DNA from: Atrichornis clamosus
Taxonomy: Eukaryota; Chordata; Aves; Passeriformes; Menuridae
Reading direction: 5' to 3'
DNA length: 64,000 nucleotides
Assembly: GCA_013400975.1 (NCBI GenBank)
Contig: WBMZ01011708.1
Location: 124,001-188,000, forward strand
In this document: one piece after another, positions 13,224-26,000 of the stretch
Numbering within the stretch: the stretch's first letter is position 1
Layout of the letters: each line of letters begins with the position of its first letter
Notes under the pieces: generated by a model
What the model was told of the DNA's origin: nothing
The model's input: only the letters and a program-made list of their open reading frames with translations
Database searches by the model: none
Program-made: the position numbers and the translations under genes

Positions 13224-13900
13224 GTGTGCTTATTGTTTGGGCAAGGTATCAAAGTGTCTGGAGTGAGCACAAAGCCCTTCCTGTGGGTGCTGGCATATAC
13301 CACTCCAGTGGTGGCTCAGGCTTTGAGATGCTGTGACACACAGGTCTCCAGCTGCCCAGCACCAGGAAGACGACACAGACAGGCAGAACAAGGCATACGA
13401 GCTGCAAGCAGCTGCCTGCTGGCTCACACCACAAACACCCTGTGGGAAGAGGATGGCAAGGAGCAGTGTGTGGCCTTAGCTCATCATCACTGGGAGCTGC
13501 ATCTCGCCTGCACAGTTAGCCACTCCGCCTCTCCCACTTCCCACAGGGCTTCTCCCACCTGTGAGGTGTCTGAAGAGCATCCCCAGCACACTGCATGGCT
13601 GTCAAACTGCTTGAGCTCCAACACTTTAGCCACCCGTGTCCTGCTCCACCGCCCCTGTGCAGCCGGGCCATTTCTAACTGATCCGCCTCGGTGCCGCTGC
13701 AGCAGCAGTGGGTGCAGTCGGGGGGGGAAAGAGTCCATGGGGTGCAGGGGGAGCAGAGGTGCCCCTCAAAGGCCAGAAGTGCAGGGATGTGCTGCAGCAG
13801 CCCAGCCAAGCACGAGGCTCACCATGCCCCTCCACAGCAGCACTCCTTGAAAACCTCAGGCAGAGTACGTCCGCACACGTGCAAGTCATCACAGAAAGAA
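13224..13900. other. GC-rich block of unknown nature
   Basis: This block is sharply richer in G+C than its flanks and keeps several CpGs, mainly between 13500 and 13880. It has an open frame of 208 codons on the plus strand (13224-13850), but at least five other frames on both strands are also open over long stretches. That is what a lack of AT-rich stop codons produces. The 208-codon product is Cys-, Ser-, Ala- and His-rich with no domain I recognise. The block could be an old unrecognised repeat, a non-coding RNA exon or a short GC spike. I recognise no family. Confidence 0.4.
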
Positions 13901-16900
13901 GTAAGGACCAATTTTGTCTTTGTTGTCTTCTTTTTTTAACTAGCCAGGTGGCAACCTCATCGTTCTGCCAATTTACAAAGCTGGGTTGAGGAACCAGCTG
14001 AGACCTCTCAGCCAGAAAACCACACTGGGAGCTTTTGGCACCTATTTCTGGCCAAGCACTGGCACGGGGAGTACTCTTGAACTTGTGAGAGAGTGGCCTG
14101 ATTACAGTAAGCAGCCCTGTGAAAACTCATTGCATCAAGTGGTGTCTGGTCCTAGAAACACCTGAGGTCAGCTGAGGAGAAAAGATAACTATATTTTTCT
14201 CTCTGCAGGTTTAAATGTCCATTTTATTCTTTTTCTACAAAAAAAAGAAACCCCTGTTGCTTAACTACTCATATTTATTTATTATGATTTCTACTGTTCT
14301 TCCTTCACTGCTGAATGCACACATACATGGCATCGGGCTGTGTTTCTACCATCACCTTTCTAAAAGACTGGTCATGATGGTAGCATTTACCAAGAGGAAA
14401 AGCACCAAGACTGCAAGATAAATGGATTTCCTAGTTTTATATCTGGACAAAACCAAAATTAGCATTTAATTGTAATTATTATGCGTTTCCACCTCCCATC
14501 ACAGAAAGATCCTGCTGTTTTCTCTTTTGCAATTCCATCCCCTCTCCTACCGATGCTACACACAAAGCATTTGACCACTAATTCCATTTCTCTCTGGATT
14601 CCTAAATGCAACTAACTTTAATTTAACCCAAGTTTTGTGTTATTTGACTTTCTCAGTTCAGTAGTTTACTGCAGTTATCCTATTCAGATCAGAAGTACTA
14701 CTATTGTTGGGTTGAAAGCTGCCAATGACGTGTCTGTTTGATGTATAGGCTTTCAAAGCCTCCTCAAGGAAACTGTGTAGTCTTTTAGTTCTGGAAATTA
14801 AATCCCTAAGGGCCATGACAAATTTGATGTGCCAGCGGAAGGCATAAACTAAGGTAGGGCTTAGATTTAGATCTAGAGCTATACTGATTAAGGTTTTGAT
14901 ATTCATATCAGTCTTTATAACTATGTCTTCATATTATATATATATATATGAGCTGTGCAGAATGATCTGCTTTGTTCTGAACATGTTCAAAAGGCTGTAC
15001 ACAACTATGCATTTATATTTAGATGAAAAGCCACTACTTTATGAAAGAACTGATCTCTCCTCTCTCCTCCTTTTCCCCAAGGTCTCTTATCTATAAAGAC
15101 TCATATTCTTGTATTTACTCCTTACAAGCTTTTTCATTTCGGGGTCCTTAAAAATTTGTGTCTGTTTATTTCAGTGGAAGCGAGATCAGGTCTATTTACA
15201 CATCCTCATGCCTTGCACTTCTTTTACCCATCTGTTAGATGGTTTGTAAGTGATCTACGCCTACCAAACACTGCTTGTGGCAAGCTGCATTTTCCTGGTT
15301 TACTCTCTCAGATTCTGTGGTTTATTAAAAGCCTTGCACTGCCCAGGGATAGTAACATCAGTGGCTCAGATTAATTCTTTTTGGTCTTTAGCCAATAAAC
15401 CAGCTAATTTTGTCACTTGGTTAATTTAGTGATGCGCCAGTAAAATCCATAATTACAGCTACAAGCATTTGTACTTCTATTGCTTGCTAAGCTAAGGTGA
15501 CTCTATGAATACCAGGTACTCCTTCTGCCCTTCAGTCTAGAGGGACACACTTAATTAAAAAAATGTGGGAATGGAATCTATCACCTCTTCATTTAAAACT
15601 TTTATTGCTTTTGGTTTCTTGTTAGCAAGACACTAGGCCATATCCTCTCTGAGTTACACAGGGAGATACTTAAGGAAAGGATTTTTCTTCCCCTGGTTAA
15701 GAAATAGAGCTTGCAAGCAGACTATTTTATAGACAGAATTCGAAATCCAACTGAGTTAAATCTCTGTTAGATGAGGGGAGAACATGCCCTTACATATGGT
15801 GGCTTTACTGAGACGTGATACTCTCTGATTTAGATGTTCTTCACATGAGAAATAAGGAAAGCAATCCTTTCAGAAAGCATGATTTAAGGGATGTTTTACT
15901 AAGCTTTTCCCTATTTTTAAATGGGTAAAAGTTTCCAATAAAATCCTCCATCAAAACAAAGAAATACCACTTCCATACAGAACTTTTTGTGGAAAACAGG
16001 ATTTAAAAGGCCATAGCCCAACTATTAACCTCATTAGAGTGTCTATTTCACAGCAGGTTCACCATCCTCTCCATCCCACCTCCACCATCACCAAACATGG
16101 CTGCATACAGGACAGAGGTATCTTCCCAAACATCATTCTTGTGGGCTTTCCAATTGACAATATTTGACACAAACTTAGCAGTCAGTAAACTAAGAGCCTG
16201 GATGTTTGCTAAAACACAATTTTTCACGACTTGATAGAACTGCTCAGCACTTTGGGTTGGCACATGTCAACTTCTAGTAATCAAAACCAAACCTCCAAAA
16301 ACATTCAACTACTTAAAACAGAGAAAACATGCCAATATTTGGTGGGTTTATTCTTTTCTTTGCAACTCTGTGGATGATAATTCCTCCTTGCCCTTCTTAG
16401 TAAGTCCAAGCCTAGAAGAGAGACACAGACCAAAAAAAGGAGAAGAGTGTCTGGGGAGAAAGGACTGGCAGGGAAGATCCCACAGCATCAGCCAGGAAAG
16501 CACAGTTCCTCAGGCTTAAGCCAGGAGCAGCAGGTTTGGTACAGAATTAATCCCTGAGTACCTTCTGCTGCCACTGGAAGTATTATGAAAGTGCTAAGGG
16601 CTGCACATGCTCACAGGCTGCTTCCCCAGCTGCTTTGAGATTAAAACCCAGCTCCAAAACACACGAGATGTTCAAGCGTGCTATGTCCACGTCTGCAAAG
16701 AGAACTGGGGATTGTGCTGGTCTGCCTGGGGGGGATGGACAGCATCACTTCTTAGCCAGCAACTGGGGGAGTGGAGCAGAGAGACCCTGCACTTGCCAGG
16801 GGTTTGGCAGCCTGCGGTAGGAAAGGAGAGGAGGGGTGAGAAAGGCCTCACACAAGAGGGAAGAAGAAATAAGGACCATCAGAGGACTATAGAGGAGGGC

Positions 16901-19261
16901 AGGAAAGCACCTAGAGGGTGCAAAAGCAGAGCTCCAACTTGTTCCTTTTGCTGACTCTGTCTTAATTTGGAAGCTTAGCTGTCATTATGAGAATTGGATC
17001 AGAAACAATTCTGGGAGATGATGGTATTTACTTGCCAAGCCAATCCCTATCACTTACTCTGAGTGCCAGCTTCCTCAGCTCTCAGAAATAGCCTTCTCTA
17101 ATTTTCTTTAGCTGGAAGCAAATACCAATGCAGTAAGAGTTATGGGTTCTCAGCACTTCTCAGGACTAAGTACTAGATACTGAACTTAAAAACTGACACA
17201 TAAATAAAGATGGTTTGTTTCAGTATTCTGCCTTCTCTGGAAAACAAACTGTTGTAATACAAAACCGTGCATCTCACTTTGATATTTTATTTTATTTACC
17301 CACGCTGATACTCCAGGTAGTTCTAATAGGCAGAATTTGACACAGGTTTTATGGCACATCATTTCTGGTGGAGCTGTGATTGAAGTGACACAGCAGGCTT
17401 CCAAAGCACTCACTGAGGTACACAGACTTCACACAAACTGATTATGAGCACAGGTATGGAGAGATTTGCAGTGACACCAGAAGCATTGATCATCTTTTTG
17501 CCAAGTCTTGTGAACTTCCCCTTTCTGATTCTGCCAATTAGAGGTGTTATCTGTGTGCCTTTGTACACTTATCACCAGAGATTTCGATTTTCATCACAAT
17601 AAAAGTGGTGTTAATGTCAAGTAAGTACATAAATAAACAAATCCAGTGAAGCCTTTATGGGTATGGTTTATACAGCAAACAAGCCTGCAAACGGAGGGGA
17701 CATTCTCACTGTTACTCACTAATTGTTTTCTGTCCAGAAAGCTTTATGTTATTCATGTAACTTGTACATTACTGCAGCATGTGACTGTATCTATAGATGA
17801 TCATAACTGTGTCTGTGATCAGTGGAATTTACAGGATTGTACTGATAGGGAATCAGGACAAGATCTTATCACAGCGTGTTGTCGGATTTACAATGGCAGA
17901 ACTCCCAGGCATTACAAGTCTCTAAAGTAGAGGGATATGTGCAATAATATTAGGTTCTTAGTATATTGACCAAAGAATGTATTTAGCCCTGAAAGATATT
18001 TCAGTCTTTATTCTTAGGCACATGTTTTAGTGCTTAGCCCTACTGTCTTCATTAGCCCTGAGTCATGTATTTAAGCAAGTGCCTTGACCAGTACAGTCCT
18101 ATGCTACGTCAGGCATTTGAACTAATCACAGCTACTCCAATTAAATTAATGCACTAGCTAAATGGCACTTACCTTTAGGAACATAAAGAATATACTAAGC
18201 AATATGTATTGGAAATAATAACTTGCCAGAAAACACGGTCTGTGGGACAACTTGTGAATGAAGTCTCACATTTCTGTAACATACACACTGTTGCCTTTTG
18301 GTTTTATTCATGCTCTTCAAACTACAGTACGTAGGCAGGATAAACACACATCTGGAAATGACACTTGGCAAGTCATAAAGGAGAGTAAGAAAAAGGAAGA
18401 GGAGGGGGAAAAGGTTCTATTGCCACTGTAATAACTGTAAATAAATATAAATCACAGATAGGGTATAAGAAAAAACAATGGGGAAAATGAATTGTACACT
18501 AACCACTTCTCCAAGGAAGAACAATGCTTTTATCTCTTTCCCAACCTTTTTCATATTGACATTAACACACCATTTTCTAGATAACAAAAGCAGATATTGA
18601 TGGCTTTCTTGTTTCTACATTCAAAAGTTTCACTGGATTTACATATTTGATATAATTTATGCAAATAACGTTTCTCCAATAGTCAGTACATTTTACCTCT
18701 TGGAAAAGGAAACTAGCTAAACTCAAGTATTTCAAACTATAATATAATCAATGAATATTCAGGCACAATATTTTAAAGAGTCTAATTAGGGGCTTCTAAT
18801 AATACTTTATTGCTATCAGCCAAGCCCTGCCAACCAGCATTAATGAAACTCAGACTTCAGACGGTTTACTATCGACACTGGAATATGCAGGAACTAATTA
18901 CCACAAGTAGCCTACCCATACAAGTGTCCTGAAATGCATCAGTAAACTTCTAGCCTAGCAGAATTCTGTATTTCCAGTGTCCCGGTGGAGTCAATGGAAA
19001 GTAGTCTTCAGGATGTTTATCTTAATTTTATCTGCTGTCCCTTTTTTTATGGTGAATTTTAACTTTATGTTTCCTTTCCCTCTGCTGTATTCAATTCTAT
19101 TCTATGAGATCTGTTCCCTTATCTATTTCCTCCCCAGGTCAGTATCCTGATAACTGCAGTAATAGTTCATGAAACCTGATGTAAATCAAGAGAACTTTAT
19201 AAAAAACAAATGGCAAACCTTTATGGTTCCAGTTTGGGGTTTGGGCTGACAGCGCCAGTTG
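13901..19261. other. AT-rich non-coding sequence, little recognised
   Basis: Mostly unique AT-rich sequence. It includes a short (TA)n run at 14935-14949, a moderately GC-richer patch at about 16430-16950 with a 115-codon unrecognised open frame (plus, 16607-16954), and a purine-rich stretch near 18380-18415. No gene, RNA gene or repeat family was recognised. Confidence 0.5.
14935..14949 (+). repeat. (TA)n microsatellite
   Basis: About 7.5 perfect TA units. It is a short simple repeat. Confidence 0.9.
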
Positions 19262-19520
19262 TACTTCAGGATTTTCTTTTTCAACTTCCTTAATCTCTCA
19301 CTTCCTTTCCCCCACACTTCCCTCTCAGTTCTCCCATTATTTTTCAGTCTTGTTACTCGGTCTCCCCGTTTCTTGATTATTTCACTTTCCTTTTTCTTTA
19401 CTCCCTCTCTTCCAATGCCTTTCATCTCTCCTAAACCATCCTGCAGTTCTACAGTCTGATTCTACCCCTCACTGTTCTAGCCCTACTCCATCACTAACCT
19501 TTTCCCTCATCTTGCTTTCC
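19262..19520 (+). repeat. Long pyrimidine-rich (C/T) tract
   Basis: Over about 260 bp the plus strand is dominated by C and T with very few G and scattered A, for example 'ctcacttcctttcccccaca', 'gtctccccgtttcttgatta' and 'cctttttctttactccctct'. It is not a clean microsatellite. Overlapping open frames on both strands here (Pro/Phe/Leu-rich plus, Lys/Glu/Arg-rich minus) are direct consequences of the composition. It may be a decayed simple repeat or a strand-asymmetric tract able to form triplex DNA. Confidence 0.7.
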
Positions 19521-22500
19521 CAGTCTCTTTGACTCTATCTATGCACTTAACTAAGAATATTTCCTTGCCATCACTCTGTCAAACCTTCATCCTTCAGGCA
19601 GTATGCACCACTCATTACAGCTTACTAGACAGCACCTTCAGAGGCTAATTCTGCCAAAGAGGAGATATTTCCTACTCATAATCAAAATCCCAGTAACTGG
19701 GATGTTTTCCACTGCAAAAGTAACAACAGAGGCTCTGTTAGAGACAGTGGAAGAATTTAGTGGTCTGTTTGGTTTCCTTAACAAAACAGTCAATCTCATT
19801 TAAAAGTTCTGATAAATCATACAAAGATAAAACATGCAAATACTTTTTGGGAATCCAAGACTTTACTTGCAGGTGAAAACCAGAGATGGGTGCAGCTGTG
19901 ACCTCATTTTGCTTATTTTGTAGCCTTTTCCTACTCTAATAATGATCCAATACGAAACCATATTCCACTGAAAAGACTGTGAGCAGAGAAAAGGGAGAAG
20001 AAAAAGAGATTATATTAATATAAAATCAGTAAAATAACAAAATAATTTAAAAATACCTGTTGCTTGCATGCAAGATAGGAACAGAGGGAAAACAAAAGAG
20101 AACTACAGTGGCACTCCAAAGGGGAACAAAAGGAAAAACCTGAGGAAAGACAGAACAAAGGTGCTGCTCCTGCAGGAAGGGAAGTGGAACAGCACCCTTC
20201 CGGTAACTAATCAATTACCCCTCACTGAAAGAGGCCAAGACCTGGGGCTAAATTAACTTATGCAACCCCCAGATGAGGGCTGTAACACCAGCTATAACTG
20301 CTGGTGTGTCAAGAGAGACCAAAGCCATCCAAGTCAGTCAGCAGTTCAATTTCCTCTGCCTCTTCAAGTGGCCATGGTGTTCCGTATTTTCTGTCTTAAA
20401 CTGTTAGGTAGCAGGTGGTTTGTACTGTTAAGCTGTTGTCACATCTCATCCCAAAGCTGCTGGTATTTCACTGACTGATAAAGTGTGACCCTTTAATTCA
20501 AAACTTAAGGGACAAGTATCGATAGCACTTTATCCTATTATGCAATCTACCACTCAGAAGAAGATACTGTTCATTATAAATAAGGTTATCAGAATCTAGC
20601 CCACAGAGTGGTGAGGTAAAACACGTTACTATACGGAAAGTGTTGGTTTTATTACCGGTTCTGCTATGCAGGTATTGACAGGTTGCTGTGATAACACAAA
20701 ACATGCAGCACTTGAAAAGAGCAAAGAAGAATTACAGGGTAGGTGCATACTGCTGTTACAGGGGTGAAGGTAACATGGCTGCAAAGAGTTCAGGTAGAAT
20801 CTTTATGCTGTTGGAAGAGATAAAGTCTTCAAAATGACAGAAAATAATTGCCTAATAAAGAGTTATAGTACTGCCCTAAGCTGCAGAATGAAACGATTAT
20901 TTTTATGCAGCTCCTCGTCTTTAGAATCTTAAATCCTTTTTGTTGCTCTCTCATCTTTCCCTTGATCTTTGAAGACTTTTCCCTGTACATTTAACAAGTG
21001 TTTTTCTGTTTGTTTTCCCTCCCCTCAATGCTTTATCTATGATGCCTCTCCGTAGCCCACTTCTGCAGTGTTGTTACCTTTCTGACTGTAACATCGCATC
21101 ATGAACCAGATCCTTACAGGCATCTGTTATGCAGCACAGCTGACATATTAACCTACAAATGCCCCCCTCTCTCTCCACTGTTCTCACAGGTCAGCACAGT
21201 TCATTGGTATCCCGTGATAGATGATGCAAAAGGAGAGGAGATTAGAGCATCAGGAGACAGGAGACTGACTCTGAATCTGATTAGTTTAGGCAGAAGGGAT
21301 TTCATGTGATCCTAAGATGCAGCTGTAGTATAAAACAAGAGCTACTTCTTCATGTCTGTCATAGTGAGTGCAAAATCCCAAACGAGAAGAGACACTGTGG
21401 GCAGTTGCTCATTTAATTAACCTGCCCTGACTTTATCAGGTTCCAGGGTCATTTGATGAAGTTTTCACTTTGCTTCTTAGATGAGATCACCCACAGAGAC
21501 AGCGTGTGAGGCTGGATCTACACTGTGCTTCACATGCGAGCCCAAACGCATCTCACCCCCAGAACAGCCTGCAGGTCTCTACTTATCCAGAGTGCAGCAA
21601 CAGAGAAATGAAAGCTCCAGCTTCTTCAATATCATGGCTGCAACCCTCTATTCCTGAAAATGACAAATAATTCCAGGCGTGCCCCGATACGGTGCCTCAA
21701 GCATGTGGTGGTGAAGCACTACAGACACAGGCATCAGCCCCACAGCCTAAATTTTATGTTGGAGGATAATTGCAGGTACAAATTCCTAACCTTTTTTCCT
21801 AAGGATTTCTAAAATACCACGCTTATAAAATTTTAAAACTCACAATATACACAGCATATGTACCTCTAATATAAAATGGGGAGTTTCATATTTTGTCAAG
21901 TTAACAAACTGTAAGTTGCAACTCCCTCTAGGAGTGCTAGGAAATAAAAGCACAATAGCCAGTTCAGTCCCTTCCCCATCACTATTGAAAATTTTAAGCA
22001 CTTTTGAGTGGATGCAGCAGCATAGAGTATTTCCTAAGCCTACACACCTTAGTTAACATTTCCAACGTATATTGTGCTTTTACTGTGTCTTCAAAAATTA
22101 GCTGCACTGAACTAACAGATTTGCAGTATAGCTGTCACTTGCATTATCGCAATAAGAGAGCTTTTTTTCTCTATTTTCCTGATTAGGAAAAGGAAAACAA
22201 TGCATCTGAACAAAGAATACACAATGGACAATTTAGCCTACAAATTTCACCCTAATTTACTCAATGTTTATTTTCTGCTTTTAGAATACTGATAGGAAGA
22301 TAATGATTTCCTGAGTATATTCATTATCATCTCTCTGGTTCATTTAATAGAGTATTTAAAATTCACTGTTGAAGCTGTACAGTTCATTTGCCACTGGTCA
22401 GTCAAAGCACACAGCACCTTGCCTTTTCTCTGACTACTAGATGTAAAAAAAGAAAAAAGTATGTGGAAATGTCAAAAAATCCAGTTCTACACATGGTAAT

Positions 22501-23056
22501 GCCAAATTGGAAAATTCTTTTTACAGCGACTTGTGAAAATAACATTTCTATTACAAAGATAGTTGACAACAAGAGAGCCTAAAAATGGGAACCAAAATGC
22601 ATTAGTTTTTGAAGAAATAATCTCTGAAAGTGATATTCAATATTGCCCCAAATTAAAAGGACAAACTATCCACCATATTCAAGAGAGAGGTCTGGCTCTG
22701 GCTAACAATGTTCTGTTTACAGGCAATCACTGTACCTGATTGCCAACCAAATACCAAAGTTTCCCAATGACTGGTGAACTGAATATGGATTACTGACTAT
22801 TCAGAAGGTTTGAGGTGGAAATAGATTACGCCTTTTGTTGCCACACAGAAAACATTACAAAGATTACAATAGGCACTGGAAACTTTCCAGTCAGCCTTTT
22901 TGTGTCCTACTATGCTTTGTTAGGGATTAATACTTTAACTCCTGCAAAGAGAAGACAAAAGTCCCAGTTACGTGAACACAGAAGCACAGTAAGAAACAAG
23001 AAGGTCATAGATTCATAAAGGCTACAAAGAAAATCTTTAAAATCTCACTGATACAA
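19521..23056. other. AT-rich non-coding sequence, nothing recognised
   Basis: Unique-looking sequence. Small open frames (all under 75 codons) carry no recognisable motif. No repeat family was recognised. Confidence 0.5.
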
Positions 23057-23096
23057 TTCCGGGCTCATTGATTTTAATGGACTTCAGATCAGGCCA
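23057..23096. repeat. Possible ancient amniote repeat remnant
   Basis: The segment around 'cattgattttaatggacttc' followed by agatcaggcc has the near-palindromic 'cattga...tcaatgg' style and the 'aggcc' neighbour typical of old CR1/L3- or MIR-like remnants shared among amniotes. A second candidate lies at 39741-39785. The family is not assigned, and the match is from pattern memory only. Confidence 0.35.
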
Positions 23097-26000
23097 TTAT
23101 TTCTGTTGTGATGACAATATCTGTATAATTTTTACAGTCATGACAATGAGTTACTGTTTGATAAGTGCTTCTAATTTTAAAGGGGAAAAAAATGTGTCAG
23201 TAATTAAAGATTATTCCTTGGCATTAATTTTATAAAGTGTGCCATAAAACTCTTTTTCAAATTAAAAAAGAAAATCTAGGCCAATGGAGTGCCAATAAAG
23301 AACTTGATATAAGTTAATAAACCTGCTGAAAGACAAACAGGAGACATCTCAACTCCCTGTTTAGTTTTGACTGCATACTGATCAACATTTTCTTAATGGT
23401 GCCATCTCAAAATACATCACCTAGAAATACACTTCAGCTTCACCAAAATCCAGATTATCTGGCTCTAACAGATAATTTTTCTATGCCAGGCTGAGGGTAC
23501 AAAGAGCTAGTATGAAACCATTCACCTCTTTTTCAGCCACTTTTGGTTGACAATAATTGACAATTGAAAGACATGTTTCTTGGGTTTTAAAAAATGTTTA
23601 TCTTGTTACCTGAATTTCTAGTGGTTAGACTTTCAACTATCTTGATCTATTTTTGTGAAAAGAGGAGAAGAACATTAATCTCATTCCATAACTCCTCTAA
23701 CCAAATAGGAGTGCCTCCTTCCCCCACCTGAGAATGACTAAGTGAAATGTTTAATGCAGGTCAAAATGACAAAAAACAACCAAAAAGAAAATTTAAAAAA
23801 AACCAAAGAATTTGAAGATCTTTGCTCTTAGAACTATTAATACCAGAGAAAGAATCAGAAAAATTTGAAGGTAACTTTAGAACTGTAGCTAGTCTTATTA
23901 TTATATCTGTTTGGCAGAAGGAGAAAAGATATGGACACACAGAATTCACAGGATCACAACCTTTCTGTGACAGCATCTCTTAAAGCCAGGATTCAGGTCA
24001 ATTGTCCCCAAATCCATTGATCCTAGTTATGGGATTGTATGGAGAAGGATTAGCAAGTTACAGTTTCAAATGGGACTTAAAATTTATGATATCTTGAAAA
24101 TCTCTCTGGGATTTTCATGTTGTCCTGCCTCCCAACACAGAACTTAGCCAAGGAATGGAGAAGCTGCTAGCCTGGCTTGCTACCACCACACCCAGGGATA
24201 TTGGCTGGAGGGAACAGGCAGTGACCTGGTATTAGGAAGCTAAATGGTCTTCCCTGATTAAGTTAAAGAGTAAGAAACCTTCTGAGGAGGGAATCAAATC
24301 TGAATAAATCCCAAAAGCTAAATCTAGCTGATAGAAGCTAACATAGGGCCCTAAATCCAGATCTTTTCCATTAATGCAACCAATCTGACAGCTGGATCAT
24401 GGTGAAAAATGCCTATGAATACAAGTCATAGGAAGTTAACTGTGTTTAAGTATGGAAGTGTTGATTTAAGTAATAGGACAATATAACCATCTGGACTTGT
24501 TCTAAGGATGATTTCAAAGGAACAGGTACACATGAAAGCACCCTGTACCTTTGGGTCTGCTGACCTTTCACCTCAGGTGGTAGAAGCAGTTGCCATGCTT
24601 ACCATATCATTACATTTCACCAGTGTACCGAAGGGAACACCTTGTTTTTTCTGAGCTGCGTAGTCTGTTTGTCTGAAAGAACACAGAACATAACACAATG
24701 TGGAAGTACCACCTTTTGGTCACTAAAATAAAAACCTATGGCAGCAGAAAGAGAAACCAAGCTCTGGGGATTTTAAGGAGCTCTTAACCAGCTTAAACAA
24801 ACAAACAAAAAAATCGAACAAGAAAGAGAGAAAAATACACTCCTTGTGGGGAGACTGACACCATCTGGGAAAGAGAGTAAGCTAAATGTACATCAGGACT
24901 CTGTGTGTTCACACAAACGTAATTTAGCCACAAATATGAGGAATTTTGCTACTACCTCTTGTGCACATGAGCAAAGTTGCATATATTTTTCCACATAAAC
25001 TCTTCATGCCAAGTCTCAAGATGGAGAACAAAATAAGTGTGTAGGCTTTAAATCAATGTCTATTTGCCATTTTTTTAGTCTTGAGTACCTTCGCATGGAT
25101 TTAATCACTGCTAACTTCAATACCCACAACATACCATGAAAGTTACTAATTTTCTCTTTCTCAGACTTCAGAAATGAAGATCTCACATCTGTTATTTATG
25201 TCTGTGGTGATTTATGAAGAAATTACACAGTAAAAAGATTAAAAAATATAAAGCACATACAGTATAAAATACATAGGATATCTTCTCTCAGCCTAAACAG
25301 AAATGGCAATTTTCCACCAGAACTACTCTAGCAGAAATTCTGATTTATTGATCTTTGAGGTCAGATGTAGATATTTTCAGCTGGCTGGTTGATTTTTGTT
25401 GTGCTTGTTTTGTTTTCCATTGCCCTTTGGAATTTATGGAAGGTAAGGTCAAAGTGTTAATGCATTAATTCAGTCAGTATTAAAGAACCCCTTTTACATC
25501 TTTCTGAGCTGCATCCTTCGAAGCTGACATTCTGTTTAATATCTCTATCTGTCATCTCTGGAAAACAATGTCATGGTGAAACTTCAAACTGCCATATGAT
25601 AGCAGACAGTGGTGGTCCTGTTTTTCACTTTAGCAGAGTTTCGAAAGGAAAGGATAAGAGAAAACCCTGAAGGGGAAAGAGATAAGTTTGCTTTCTTGAA
25701 AAAATGTCCTTTGTTAAAGACTCAAGCTTCAACAAATCTGATGGAATTAAACTTGAGCAGTGTGAACACCACTATTTTTTATGGCTTGCAGAAATTTCCA
25801 ACTGAAAGGCAGGTAACAAGTATAATAGGCTTATATCTGATATTCTGGCTATTTGCACGCCAAGGACTTAATTATCAGAGGACATGTAATTTTGAGGTCC
25901 ATTTTCCTGTAATTTTAGTCTTTTCATGCCCAAATTACTGTGTCTTTTCAGAATAGTTGCATGGCATTACTGTATTGTAATCCTTAGGTACCGTACTAAA

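Noticed and set aside
13224..13850. 208-codon plus-strand open frame as a gene
   Set aside because: Many overlapping frames on both strands are open in the same GC-rich block. The product has no recognisable domain and its start has no supporting context, so the frame length is explained by composition.
19186..19459. Lys/Glu/Arg-rich and Phe/Pro/Ser-rich open frames on opposite strands
   Set aside because: Both follow directly from the pyrimidine-rich tract.
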